A stretch of 64,000 nucleotides of DNA from SIG588 sp045591985 (GCA_045591985.1 JAZNTV010000002.1:25248-89247), one strand, 5' to 3'; shown: positions 16,286 to 25,283, counted from the first letter of the stretch. Notes: a model not told the origin generated them from the letters alone. Numbers and translations are program-made.

Positions 16286-17261
16286 GTACGGCACCTCCCC
16301 GTATCTTAGCGATCCACCGCGGCAGACGGTGACACAATTTCCAACAATGGCGATCCAGTAGTTCCGACAGCAGGTTACACAGCAGCACTGCGAAGCACGC
16401 GCCTTCTTCGAACTTGCCGACACGGCGCAACAGCATCACCAGGATGCCCGCCAGCACACCGTATACACAACGCGCAAGCCAGTGACGCGGGGCGGTAACG
16501 GGATCGGCTAACAGAAATACGGCGGTCAGCATCAGGTAACCGGCGCACAGTTCCAACAACACACCGTATCCCACATGGCCGCCCACACGCGGAAACAGCA
16601 TGGCATACAACGCACACGTGCCGATAAACGGTAACGCCACCCACGGCGACGACGCACGACGCACGAACAAATACAGCATGCAGGCCACCAGAATGATCAT
16701 CACCGAACCGATGGGACCGGGAAAGTTGCTCAGCATGATATCCATCGGACTGTACGACGGCGTAGCACCCGCCTGCATCAGTGCTGCCGGCGACGTTTGA
16801 GTGATCACCTGCGACAGATCGGCGATCGACCGTTCCGGGTCGGGATAGGTAAACATATAAGTGGGGAAGCACACCGTAACAAACGCGAGACCGGCCGCCG
16901 CCGGATTAAACAGGTTGCGCCCACGGCCGCCAAACGGCAGTTTGGCCACCAAAACAGCCACGCCGCACGCCACCACCGGCACCCAATACGGTACGATGGG
17001 GGACATCGCCAGGCCAATCACGCCACCGGTGACGGCGGCTGTGCCGTCCTTCAACGGCGCACGCTTCATTTGCAGTGCATAACCCAACACCTCGAACCCC
17101 ATTGCGGAGGCAATTGCAATAAGCATGACATACAACGGACGCATACCGTAATACACGCAGGAATACACCGCGAGCGGGATCAACGGGATCAGCACGTCCC
17201 AACAACGCGAGGATGCTGCCTCGATCTGCCGCCAGTGCGGCGTGGTACGAAACGCAGTCAC
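16278..17261 (-). CDS. rnfD: RnfD-like membrane subunit
   Basis: A 327-residue membrane protein of the RnfD/NqrB family. LKDGTAAVTGGVIGLAMSP, KLPFGGRGRNLFNPAAAG and FLLADPVTAPRHWLAR are family landmarks. In the family a threonine in an (S/T)xATP motif carries covalently bound FMN; here GATP keeps a threonine (about Thr167), so flavinylation by an ApbE-type enzyme remains possible, although no apbE is in the window. GTG start at 17261 with GGAGGT eight bases upstream; it overlaps the rnfC stop by four bases (GTGA). Confidence 0.88.
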   Translation of the reverse strand: MTAFRTTPHWRQIEAASSRCWDVLIPLIPLAVYSCVYYGMRPLYVMLIAIASAMGFEVLGYALQMKRAPLKDGTAAVTGGVIGLAMSPIVPYWVPVVACGVAVLVAKLPFGGRGRNLFNPAAAGLAFVTVCFPTYMFTYPDPERSIADLSQVITQTSPAALMQAGATPSYSPMDIMLSNFPGPIGSVMIILVACMLYLFVRRASSPWVALPFIGTCALYAMLFPRVGGHVGYGVLLELCAGYLMLTAVFLLADPVTAPRHWLARCVYGVLAGILVMLLRRVGKFEEGACFAVLLCNLLSELLDRHCWKLCHRLPRWIAKIRGGAVRE

Positions 17262-18532
17262 AGCTCACCACCTCCTTCGGCAATCACTTTCGCCACCGTG
17301 GCGATCTGTACCGCAAGATCACGGCCGGCGGGGCACACCGCGGAACACGCACCGCAGTTGTCGCACAATTCGGGATGCAACGCCACAACATACTCATTTT
17401 GCGCTTTTTCCAGCCGCTGTACGATCGCGGTCGGCAACAAGCCCGCGTGGCACACCTGAGCACAGCGGCCGCATCCCGCACACACGTCGGCGGCGGGGCG
17501 CGGCGGAGACGTAAGCGCAAGCAGACAGGTCACACCCGGCAATACGGGCATGTCGTCGTCTTCGGTCGCCTTACCGGTCATCACGTCGCCGAACACCAAC
17601 ACCGTCGGATCGGCCGCCAAACCACATCGCCGCAACAATTCTTTCGCGGGGGTACCGAACGGTACACGCAGGTTACGCGGCCCGGCGACCGCGTCGCCCG
17701 TCACCGTGACCACACAGGCGGTATGCGGTTCGGAAAAGGCGGCGGCACGATACAACGCAAGCAACGCCTGCACGCCGATGCGACGCACCGTTTTACCGGC
17801 CGGTTTCGCCGTATAATGCACCGCGGGATATTTTCCCCGCGTGATAAACAATTTTTTGTCGTCGCCCAACCGCTGCCGTAACGCGCGACGATGGTCGGCC
17901 GGCAAGGGTTGCACCGCCAGATGGTACTCCTCGACCCCCAAAACACGTGCCGCCAACCCGAGTCCTTCGTATACCGCCTCGACACTTTCACCGAGCACCG
18001 CCCACGCCGCCGAAGCATAGGGTTGGTCTTCCACGGCATCGCCGATCAAAAGGTCACACCCTTCTGCGGCCCATTCCCGCAGTTTCTCCGCCAGATAGCG
18101 ACCGTCCAACTCGTCCACAACCGCGCGCTCACGCGCGATCTCGAGGATCTGCTCGGCCGACAAAGCGGCCGTGTCCACCCGCTCGGCAGGAGCGGGACGG
18201 CGCACATCCATGCAATCCATCACCAAACAAGTGATCTCACCATATACTGGGTGCGAGAACACCTTTTGAGCGGTATATACACCACTCACCGAAGAAAGCA
18301 ACGGCGGCGCTGTTTTGTCCTTCGAATCGGCGACCGTCTGCCCACACAACACCGAACTGTACTGATGCAATGTCGGACGTTGTTCGCCGCCGCGCGACAA
18401 CGGCAGATACACGCGGGATATCGCATCCGCCTCTTCCACGGCGCGACCCGCGGCCGGCGCCTTCATCGAAGACAGACGTATACCGCGCAAGGGAAATATT
18501 GCCATGTATTCCACGACCTTTCCGATTTCCAT
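17258..18532 (-). CDS. rnfC: RnfC-like subunit with degenerate NADH/FMN site
   Basis: A 424-residue protein homologous to RnfC. The N-terminal barrel-like part (VYLPLSRGGEQRPTLHQYSS, then SSVSGVY) and the SLBB-like part (VVTVTGDAVAGPRNLRVPFG) are recognisable. Two C-terminal 4Fe-4S motifs are intact: Cys351/354/357/361 and Cys390/393/396/400. The central nucleotide/FMN part is altered: where RnfC has GGAGFPT the sequence reads about ERAVVDELDGRYLAEK, and NAAECEPY becomes GDAVEDQPY. Binding of NADH by the known mode is therefore doubtful. First gene of the operon; AGAGGGG precedes the ATG. I found no rnfB or rnfG around it. Confidence 0.85.
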   Translation of the reverse strand: MEIGKVVEYMAIFPLRGIRLSSMKAPAAGRAVEEADAISRVYLPLSRGGEQRPTLHQYSSVLCGQTVADSKDKTAPPLLSSVSGVYTAQKVFSHPVYGEITCLVMDCMDVRRPAPAERVDTAALSAEQILEIARERAVVDELDGRYLAEKLREWAAEGCDLLIGDAVEDQPYASAAWAVLGESVEAVYEGLGLAARVLGVEEYHLAVQPLPADHRRALRQRLGDDKKLFITRGKYPAVHYTAKPAGKTVRRIGVQALLALYRAAAFSEPHTACVVTVTGDAVAGPRNLRVPFGTPAKELLRRCGLAADPTVLVFGDVMTGKATEDDDMPVLPGVTCLLALTSPPRPAADVCAGCGRCAQVCHAGLLPTAIVQRLEKAQNEYVVALHPELCDNCGACSAVCPAGRDLAVQIATVAKVIAEGGGEL

Positions 18533-18543
18533 TCATACCCCTC

Positions 18544-18572
18544 TTGTATGTATTGCCGCAAAACGGTATGAT
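18544..18572 (+). promoter_or_regulatory. Promoter of the MecA-like gene
   Basis: TTGTAT (18544-18549), a 17-base spacer and TATGAT (18567-18572). A convincing minus-strand promoter for rnfC in the same gap was not found. Confidence 0.6.
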
Positions 18573-18603
18573 GGAACCATACATAAGTTAGGAGGGACTC
18601 TCC

Positions 18604-19134
18604 ATGCAGATCGACCTTACCGACAACGGATGTCTGGCCCTTATGCTGTCAGACGACGAATTGTCCGCAATGGGGCTTTGCTTTGAACAACTGGATCGGC
18701 GAGACGCCGCCACACGCCGTATGTTACGCACCATGTTGCAGATCGCGCACCGCCGCGTGGGTTTTTCCGCCGAAGGGGCTCTTTCGGTGGAGGCATTGCC
18801 CACTGCCGACGGCTGTCTGCTGCTTGTCACGCCGTTGCCGCCGCGCGCCGCCAAACCGCTTACTTTCCGCATCCCCGACGAAGACGCCTTATTACAGATT
18901 GCGGCGGCATGGCCGCACGACGTTCACGCGTGGGGACAAAGCAGTTCGCTTTACCGAACCGACGACGGATTTCGACTCATACTATACGGCACACCGCCTT
19001 TCGGCGCACTCAACGAATGTGCCGAAGTCACCGACGAACAGGAATCCTACGTCGCCGAACACGGTGCCGCATGGTTTGTGGGCGACGCCTTACCGCAGTT
19101 GCACCGACAGGTTATAATTCGTGAGTCAACGTGA
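18604..19134 (+). CDS. MecA-like adaptor protein
   Basis: A 176-residue protein whose N-terminus (MQIDLTDNGCLALMLSDDELSAMGL, then a helix ending near IAHRRVGF) follows the pattern of MecA, the adaptor that delivers substrates such as ComK to the ClpC ATPase. The acidic C-terminal half ends in a region like the MecA ClpC-binding domain but is shorter; MecA is usually 210-240 residues. AGGAGGG lies upstream of the ATG. The 3' end overlaps rpe by 23 bases on the opposite strand. Assignment is by pattern and moderate. Confidence 0.6.
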   Translation: MQIDLTDNGCLALMLSDDELSAMGLCFEQLDRRDAATRRMLRTMLQIAHRRVGFSAEGALSVEALPTADGCLLLVTPLPPRAAKPLTFRIPDEDALLQIAAAWPHDVHAWGQSSSLYRTDDGFRLILYGTPPFGALNECAEVTDEQESYVAEHGAAWFVGDALPQLHRQVIIREST

Positions 19135-19756
19135 CGAGCGCTGTCGGGTCATCCGTGTTGTAAAACGCGCTGCCCATGACCACCGACGTGGCGCCCGCTG
19201 CCGCGACATCCCGCACGTTGCCGGCTTTCACGCCGCCATCCACCTGGATATCGATATCCAAACCGCGGCGGTCACATTCCGCTCGTATAGCGGTGATCTT
19301 CGGCAGACACTCGGGACGAAAAGACTGCCCACCGAACCCGGGTTGTACCGTCATCACCAACACCAGATCAAGCAACGGCAAATACGGCCACAACACCTCG
19401 ACAGGGGTATCGGGATTGATCGACAAGCCGACCTTGCACCCCGCTTCGCGAATGCGGTGAAGGGTCTCTTCAAGAGGCGACGAGCATTCTGCGTGGATCG
19501 TGATCATATCGGCCCCCGCCTTCACGTACGCATCGAGCAATCTTGCAGGATCCTGCACCATCAAATGCACGTCAAACGGCAACGCCGTCAGCGGTCGTAA
19601 AGAAGCGATCACCGGTGGGCCGAACGAAAGGTTCGGCACAAACACGCCGTCCATCACATCCAAATGTAAGCGATCGGCGCCTTCGGCCTCCGCCGTTGTC
19701 ACGGCGCGATCCAAGCAAGAGAAATCGCAGGTCATCAACGAGGGGGAAAGCTTCAT
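19112..19756 (-). CDS. rpe: Ribulose-phosphate 3-epimerase
   Basis: A 214-residue TIM-barrel enzyme that interconverts ribulose 5-phosphate and xylulose 5-phosphate in the pentose phosphate pathway. LSPSLMTCDF, LHLDVMDGVFVPNLSFGP (metal-binding HxD), FDVHLMV, MTVQPGFGGQSF and IQVDGGV are all present, and the phosphate-binding GSAFY end is intact. Length is normal. AAAGGA lies 10 bases before the ATG. It is monocistronic; transketolase subunits of the same pathway are 6 kb away. Confidence 0.96.
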   Translation of the reverse strand: MKLSPSLMTCDFSCLDRAVTTAEAEGADRLHLDVMDGVFVPNLSFGPPVIASLRPLTALPFDVHLMVQDPARLLDAYVKAGADMITIHAECSSPLEETLHRIREAGCKVGLSINPDTPVEVLWPYLPLLDLVLVMTVQPGFGGQSFRPECLPKITAIRAECDRRGLDIDIQVDGGVKAGNVRDVAAAGATSVVMGSAFYNTDDPTALVTLTHEL

Positions 19757-19808
19757 ATCTCACACGTCCTTTGCGCCCTGCCGTCATCGGCAGTCTATAC
19801 TTATTCAT

Positions 19809-19837
19809 ATATTATCACATCTTTTAAAAAAACGCAA
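19809..19837 (-). promoter_or_regulatory. Promoter of rpe
   Basis: Minus-strand TTGCGT (19832-19837), a 17-base spacer and TAATAT (19809-19814) with a TGA extension. Confidence 0.65.
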
Positions 19838-19936
19838 GAGGGAGCCTTTATGTATACCGTTTGTATAAATCGATTTGTATATTACGGTTTTGCCTTTTTC
19901 CGCTTTCCTACCCCCTCGTTTTACGAACGAGAGCAG

Positions 19937-19965
19937 TTGACAACCTGTTGTAGATACAGTATAAT
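19937..19965 (+). promoter_or_regulatory. Consensus promoter of the glycan operon
   Basis: TTGACA (19937-19942), exactly 17 bases, TATAAT (19960-19965): a perfect sigma-A promoter, 47 bases before the first start codon. Confidence 0.92.
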
Positions 19966-20012
19966 AGAGAGAACGCATAAAAGAAGTCGAAACGGACAAG
20001 GTGGGGAACGGA

Positions 20013-21230
20013 ATGCATATCTTGCAGGTAAACTGTTTTTACGATCGCGGAAGTACCGGCCGTATTGTGGCAGATATTCGCCGCGAAGCGTTGTCGGGTG
20101 GGCACACGGTAACCGTTTGTTACGGTCGACACGCCGCCGCACCGACCGATGGCGTATATAAAGTTTCCTCCGAGCGCGAAGCAAAGATACACTCCGTATT
20201 ATCCAAACTTTGGGGGATAGAATTTGGCTTTTCTCCCGTCGCCACCGCCCGCGTCATCCGACGCATCCGCGATGAAAACCCCGACGTGGTACATCTGCAC
20301 TGCTTGAACGGACATTTTATCAATGTGTACCGTCTGGTAAAGTATTTGAAAAAACATCACATTCCCACCATCCTGACATTACACGCCGAGATCATGCATA
20401 CTGCGGGCTGTGAGCATGCTCTTTCGTGTGAAAAGTGGACAACCGAATGCCACCATTGCCCGAAGATCGGCGGAAAGCTCTCGCGTCTGGTGCGGGACGA
20501 TGCGCGCCATTGTTTCCGCAAGATGAAAGCCGCCTTTGACGGCTTTTCCGAACTCACCGTTGTGGGCGTCTCCGAATGGCTGACCAACCGCGCCGCCCGC
20601 TCCCCCATCTTCAGCGGTGCCAAGTTCGCCACGGTGGGAAACGGTGTTAACACCGCGGTATTCTCGCCGCAAGACACCGCCGATTTACGCGCTCGGTTGG
20701 CATTGTCGCCGAATGAAAAAGTGATTCTCTATGTCACGCCGCATTTTACCCATCCGTTGAAGGGGCACGCCGAAATGCTGGAGATGGCGCGGCGTCTACC
20801 GCAACATCGGTTCGTTATTGTGGGATTCGACAGCGATGCGAGCGCCCTGCCTTCCAACGTGACGCCGATCGCCCATACCCAAAATCCGGCGGAGATGGCC
20901 GCCTATTATACACTAGCCGACGTCACATTGCTGACCAGTGTGCGCGAAACGTTTTCGATGGTGACCGCCGAGTCGCTGTGTTGCGGCACCCCGGTCGTGG
21001 GATATGAAGCGGGAGCGCCCGAAACCATTGCCCTGCCCGATTACAGCACCTTTGTACCCCAAGGGGATCGCGATGCGCTCGAAGCGGCGTTGTCAGCCGC
21101 ACTTGTGACCGATTACGACGCGGCAGCTATGTCGGCCGCCGCACACGAGACGTATAAAACATCTGTGATGACCGCGGCTTATCTTGCTTTGTATGCCGCG
21201 CACACGAACGACGGAGGTGACACGCTGTGA
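20013..21230 (+). CDS. Family 4 glycosyltransferase
   Basis: A 405-residue GT-B glycosyltransferase acting at the cytoplasmic face of the membrane. MHILQVNCFYDRGSTGRIV is the N-terminal domain start; ILYVTPHFTHPLKGHAEMLE and the donor-binding segment ETFSMVTAESLCCGTPVVGYEAGAPETI in the C-terminal domain carry the E-x7-E motif of GT4 enzymes. The ATG at 20013 lies seven bases after AAGGTGG; a GTG 12 bases upstream has no spacing. First of three overlapping genes with a pyruvyl transferase and a flippase, so it probably builds a repeat unit or terminal sugar of a surface polysaccharide. Confidence 0.9.
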   Translation: MHILQVNCFYDRGSTGRIVADIRREALSGGHTVTVCYGRHAAAPTDGVYKVSSEREAKIHSVLSKLWGIEFGFSPVATARVIRRIRDENPDVVHLHCLNGHFINVYRLVKYLKKHHIPTILTLHAEIMHTAGCEHALSCEKWTTECHHCPKIGGKLSRLVRDDARHCFRKMKAAFDGFSELTVVGVSEWLTNRAARSPIFSGAKFATVGNGVNTAVFSPQDTADLRARLALSPNEKVILYVTPHFTHPLKGHAEMLEMARRLPQHRFVIVGFDSDASALPSNVTPIAHTQNPAEMAAYYTLADVTLLTSVRETFSMVTAESLCCGTPVVGYEAGAPETIALPDYSTFVPQGDRDALEAALSAALVTDYDAAAMSAAAHETYKTSVMTAAYLALYAAHTNDGGDTL

Positions 21231-22297
21231 ATATCGGGATATTGACCTTCCACTGGGCCGCCAATCACGGCGCCGTTCTGCAAGGCTATGCGTCGGCGCG
21301 GTATCTTGCCGCGCAATACCCCGACAGCGACGTGCGTATTATCGACTACGTGCCCGCCGCGCAGGAAATGTCCTTCCTCAATTTGTTGCGCCCCCGTCAC
21401 CCGCGCGCCATGCTCGCTCGTTTCAAAGCCTATTCCAAAGGCCGCCGACTCGACAGATTCCGCCGTGACCTGCCGCTGACCGCGCGTTTCTCCTCGAGCA
21501 ACGCGATGCGGGAGGGGTTGCGTGATTTGGACCTTGCGTTTTGCGGAAGCGATCAAATTTGGAACCCGGCTTTCACCTTACACGGCGAGGGCGGTCCCAC
21601 CACCGCGTATTATCTGGGATTTTGCAGCGAACGGTGTACCAAGGCTGCGCTCAGTGTAAGTTTCGGTTGCACGGAATTCCCGCCCGAGGCGGCGGCCGTG
21701 GCGTGCCCCGCCATTGCCGATTTCGACGCTCTCAGTGTGCGCGAAGAGGACGGAGCAGCCATTCTGAAAACCCTGGGGTTTGAAAACGCCCGCGTGGTAG
21801 CCGACCCCACTTCACTGCTGCCAAGCGCCGCGTATCGCGAGATTTGCCAAAACGTACCCCCGAGCAAAACGCCCTTTACGGCACAGTGCATCCTGCGCAA
21901 ACAGAGCGCCGAAACCACCGCTTTGATCACGCAAGTGAACCGTGCCGTGGGGTTGCCTGTAAAAGACATTGAACCGTTGGCTATGGAGGAATGGCTGGCG
22001 GCGATCCGCGATGCCGATCGCGTCGTCACCAACTCCTTCCACTGCACCATGATGTGTTTGAAACTCCACACGCCCTTCACCGTGATCTTGGAAAAGAAGG
22101 CTCGCGGCGGTATGAACGGTCGGTTCTTCACCTTGCTTCGTCGTTTCGGCTTGGAAGGGGCGATCGCAACCGATGGACATGCCGATATCTGTTTCACCCC
22201 CGACTGGGATGCGGTGGATGCCGAAATGGAGCGCTATGCCGCCACATTGAAAGAATATATTGCCGAGGTGACCGAAAAAGCCTATGAATCGTTATGA
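21227..22297 (+). CDS. Polysaccharide pyruvyl transferase family protein
   Basis: A 356-residue protein of the PS_pyruv_trans (CsaB/WcaK-like) family, which adds ketal-linked pyruvate from PEP to sugars of surface polymers. Landmarks are NIGILTFHWAANHGAVLQGYA at the N-terminus, LAFCGSDQIWNP in the middle and DRVVTNSFHCTMMCLKLHTPF near the C-terminus with the conserved His. The GTG start overlaps the stop of the glycosyltransferase (GTGA), with GGAGGTGA upstream. Pyruvylation would give the glycan a negative charge and is often the ligand for S-layer-type domains. Confidence 0.9.
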   Translation: MNIGILTFHWAANHGAVLQGYASARYLAAQYPDSDVRIIDYVPAAQEMSFLNLLRPRHPRAMLARFKAYSKGRRLDRFRRDLPLTARFSSSNAMREGLRDLDLAFCGSDQIWNPAFTLHGEGGPTTAYYLGFCSERCTKAALSVSFGCTEFPPEAAAVACPAIADFDALSVREEDGAAILKTLGFENARVVADPTSLLPSAAYREICQNVPPSKTPFTAQCILRKQSAETTALITQVNRAVGLPVKDIEPLAMEEWLAAIRDADRVVTNSFHCTMMCLKLHTPFTVILEKKARGGMNGRFFTLLRRFGLEGAIATDGHADICFTPDWDAVDAEMERYAATLKEYIAEVTEKAYESL

Positions 22298-23693
22298 GAA
22301 ATTGCTGAAGAACTCCGGTGTGTTCTTCATTGCCAATATAGGCAGTAAACTGGCCACCTTCTTGTTGGTGCGCTTTTATACCGGTGTGCTGACGGCGGCC
22401 GAATACGGCACGGCCGATCTCTTGTTCTCCACCGTCAACCTGATCGTACCGATCATTACCCTGTGTATTACCGAAGCGGCATTGCGCTTTTCGATCGACG
22501 ACAAAGAAAATCGCCCGAAGATCCTCACCATGAGTTGTGCCATTGCCATCGGCGGCAACTTATTGTTGTTACTCGCGGCGTTTTTGCTGTGGGGTGCCGC
22601 ACCCTTCGGCGGGCATCCGTTGCTGTTTTGCGGCATGTCGCTTGCCAGTTCGCTGCATTTGGTGACCACACAATTCACCCGCGGCATCGGCAAGACCAAG
22701 TTGTTTGCTCTGTCGGGCGTGTTACACACGGTGTTGCAGATCGGATTTAACATCCTGTTCCTGCTTCCGCCGCTTTCGTGGGGTATCGCCGGCTATTTGT
22801 GGGCCTCCTTGCTCGCCAATGCGGTGACGGTAGTGATCGTGCTGGTCGGCGGTCGTCTGTGGGAGTATATTGCCCCCGTTTTCGACAAAGCCTATCTCAA
22901 GGAGATGCTGATCTACTCCTGCCCGCTGATCCCCAACCAGCTGTGCTGGCAACTGATGCATTCTTCCAGCCGTTACGTGATCGTTTTTGTGTTGTCCGAA
23001 GCGGCCAACGGTCTGTATGCCGCCGCCAGCAAACTGCCAACCATCATATCGGTGATCAGCCATATCTTCTTCCAGGCGTGGCAACTCTCCTCGGTGGACG
23101 AAGCCAAATCGGCCGACAAAGCACATTTCTATTCCAAAGTGTTCACCGTGCTCGCCATGGTCCTCACTTGCGGCACCTCTTTCTGTTTCGTGATCCTGCA
23201 ACCACTCTACAGCGTGTTTGTGGACGCCTCGTACTATGAAGGGTGGCGGTGTACGCCCTATCTCTTCATCGGCGTGCTGTTTTCCTGTTATTCCGGTTTT
23301 ATCGGCACCAACTACGTCGCCATGAAGAAGACCAAAGGCGCTTTTTTCACCACGGTTGTGGGTGCCGTGTTGAACATCGTGCTGAATATCGTGTTGGTTC
23401 CGCATTTCGGCATCATCGGATCGGCGATCGCCACCGCTGTGGCCTATGCCGCGACCTGGCTCGTGCGCGCGTGGGATACCCGCCAATTCGTTACCATTCG
23501 CTACGGTTTGCGCGATTTTATTCTGCCCACGCTCGTGTTGTGTACACAGGCAACCTTGCTTACGCTGAACGTCACTTCGTGGATACTGCAAGCTGCCATG
23601 TTCGCCGCCGTCCTGGCGCTTTACGGCAAGGATATTTTCACCCTACTCAAACAAGGAGCCGGCATAGGCAAACGTATGCTTCACAAAAAATAA
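22284..23693 (+). CDS. Oligosaccharide flippase (Wzx/MATE-like)
   Basis: A 469-residue protein with about 12-14 hydrophobic segments of the polysaccharide biosynthesis/MOP exporter superfamily, expected to move a lipid-linked glycan across the membrane. NSGVFFIANIGSKLATFLLVRFYTGVL at the N-terminus and MLIYSCPLIPNQLCWQL in the middle are typical. The ATG overlaps the pyruvyl transferase gene by 14 bases. It closes the operon and is followed by a strong terminator. A polymerase (Wzy) and ligase are not seen nearby. Confidence 0.9.
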   Translation: MNRYEKLLKNSGVFFIANIGSKLATFLLVRFYTGVLTAAEYGTADLLFSTVNLIVPIITLCITEAALRFSIDDKENRPKILTMSCAIAIGGNLLLLLAAFLLWGAAPFGGHPLLFCGMSLASSLHLVTTQFTRGIGKTKLFALSGVLHTVLQIGFNILFLLPPLSWGIAGYLWASLLANAVTVVIVLVGGRLWEYIAPVFDKAYLKEMLIYSCPLIPNQLCWQLMHSSSRYVIVFVLSEAANGLYAAASKLPTIISVISHIFFQAWQLSSVDEAKSADKAHFYSKVFTVLAMVLTCGTSFCFVILQPLYSVFVDASYYEGWRCTPYLFIGVLFSCYSGFIGTNYVAMKKTKGAFFTTVVGAVLNIVLNIVLVPHFGIIGSAIATAVAYAATWLVRAWDTRQFVTIRYGLRDFILPTLVLCTQATLLTLNVTSWILQAAMFAAVLALYGKDIFTLLKQGAGIGKRMLHKK

Positions 23694-23695
23694 GC

Positions 23696-23731
23696 AAAAA
23701 AATAACACGGCCGAAACCGTGTTATTTTTTT
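23696..23731. terminator. Bidirectional intrinsic terminator
   Basis: AATAACACGG (23701-23710) pairs with 23717-23726 around CCGAAA, flanked by A-run and T-run; convergent genes on both sides. Confidence 0.88.
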
Positions 23732-24180
23732 ACTCGCTTTCGCAAATCGGCAAAAAATCGGCGCAACCGCTCGCCGCACTCCTCTTCCAATATGCCGCCG
23801 ACCGTTTCGGGGCGGTGATTATACGGCAGATCGAACAGGTTGATCACCGAGGCACAACTCCCTGCTTTACTGTCCGCCGCACCGTAATACACGCGATCGA
23901 TGCGGGCGTTGATGATCGCTCCCGCACACATCGGACAGGGTTCGAGCGTAACATACAGTTCACACCCGAACAGCCGCCAACCGCCAAGCGTGCGGCACGC
24001 GTCGTCGATCGCCTCCAATTCCGCGTGCGCCAAGGCGTTTTTGTCTTTTTCCCGCCGATTGCGGCCGCGACCGACGATCACACCGTCGCGTACCACCACC
24101 GCGCCCACCGGCACTTCGCCTTCGGCGGCGGCTTGGTCGGCCAAGACCAACGCTTCACACATATACTCTTCCGTTGTCAC
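23722..24180 (-). CDS. tadA: tRNA adenosine(34) deaminase
   Basis: A 152-residue zinc deaminase that converts A34 to inosine in tRNA-Arg. Zinc-site motifs NALAHAELEAI (HAE) and EPCPMCAGAI (PCxxC) are intact, and SKAGSCASVINLFDLPYNH is typical of TadA. The GTG at 24180 is chosen: GGAGGT lies six bases upstream and the codon overlaps the stop of the CPBP gene (GTGA). A longer open frame upstream lies inside that gene and is not used. The two genes form an operon. Confidence 0.93.
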   Translation of the reverse strand: MTTEEYMCEALVLADQAAAEGEVPVGAVVVRDGVIVGRGRNRREKDKNALAHAELEAIDDACRTLGGWRLFGCELYVTLEPCPMCAGAIINARIDRVYYGAADSKAGSCASVINLFDLPYNHRPETVGGILEEECGERLRRFFADLRKRVKK

Positions 24181-25175
24181 CGCGCGACCTCCCCCAACAC
24201 CGTCAGCGCGGTGTACACAACAAGCGTTGCGATGACGGCGGGATTCCCCCACATCAATCCACCGCGCTTACGCGGCGACAGTACGCCGCGACGATCGGCC
24301 AGCGGGCGGACCGTTTCGGCAAACGCCGGATGCGCGGTAAGCAACAGACCCGCCGCCACACCAAGCAGCGCAATTCCCACAAACAGCACCATTTGCAACA
24401 CCAACGCATGGTTTTCGGAAAGATAGAGCGACGCCCCATCCAAAGCCACCGACAACGCATTGTTTACGAAATGGATCACCATACCGACCCACAGACGGCC
24501 GGTACGCAAATACACGTATCCGAACACCAAACCGAGCAAAAACGTAAACGGCAACTGCGTAAGATTGCCGTGGGCAAGGCCGAACAGCAGCGCGGACAGC
24601 ACCATTGCGCGACGCTCACCGCACGGTTGCAACGCACCGAGAATCCATCCGCGATACAGGAACTCTTCCACCAGCGCGGGCAACAGTGCATAGGTAATGA
24701 GATTCAACAACAGCGGCAACCAGCCGGCTTCGGTATGAAAATCACCTTCGTACGGCTTCACACCAAACAACTCCGCAAACGTCAACCAATAGTTAGTAAG
24801 ATAATTGGCCAAGATGCAAAAGCCCACACCGAACAGCACCAACAACAGCCCTTCGAGCGGTGCCACCGGACGACGCGCGTTGCGTGAAAGCAACGGCTTT
24901 TGACGGAACGCCAACGCCATCAGTGCCGCCGGCAACAGCAACATCAGACAATAATATCCGCCGTACAACGCATAATAGGCCACGCGATGCAGAGGCGAAA
25001 CACCCATTTGTGCTTCAAAAGTCATTAAAATATCGTCAAGCAACAAGGACAGTCCCACCTGGATCGCCAAGGTGGACAACATGGTAAGCCCCACGAACCA
25101 CGCCCGTTTACGCAACGCACGACGTTCAGTCTTTTCGGCGGCCCTCAACGCCGCTGTCGTTTGTTCATAGGTCAT
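24177..25175 (-). CDS. CPBP-family intramembrane metalloprotease
   Basis: A 332-residue membrane protein of the CPBP (Abi, Rce1-like) family. The three active-site motifs are present: EEFLYRGW (EExxxR), FGLAHGN (FxxxH) and HFVNNAL (HxxxN). About eight hydrophobic segments. AAGGAGAT lies six bases before the ATG. The family cleaves peptides or prenyl proteins within the membrane; some members give bacteriocin self-immunity, but no bacteriocin gene is near. It is followed by tadA in the same operon. Confidence 0.9.
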   Translation of the reverse strand: MTYEQTTAALRAAEKTERRALRKRAWFVGLTMLSTLAIQVGLSLLLDDILMTFEAQMGVSPLHRVAYYALYGGYYCLMLLLPAALMALAFRQKPLLSRNARRPVAPLEGLLLVLFGVGFCILANYLTNYWLTFAELFGVKPYEGDFHTEAGWLPLLLNLITYALLPALVEEFLYRGWILGALQPCGERRAMVLSALLFGLAHGNLTQLPFTFLLGLVFGYVYLRTGRLWVGMVIHFVNNALSVALDGASLYLSENHALVLQMVLFVGIALLGVAAGLLLTAHPAFAETVRPLADRRGVLSPRKRGGLMWGNPAVIATLVVYTALTVLGEVAR

Positions 25176-25210
25176 TGCCGTATCTCCTTATCGCCTTCAA
25201 GATCTTTAAC

Positions 25211-25239
25211 AGTATACCAGAAAATTTTTCGCTTGTAAA
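25211..25239 (-). promoter_or_regulatory. Promoter of the CPBP-tadA operon
   Basis: Minus-strand TTTACA (25234-25239), a 17-base spacer and TATACT (25211-25216) with a TGG extension. Confidence 0.75.
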
Positions 25240-25283
25240 GAGGCGCAAATTCGCGAAAACCCCTTTTCTTTTATATTGATCTG

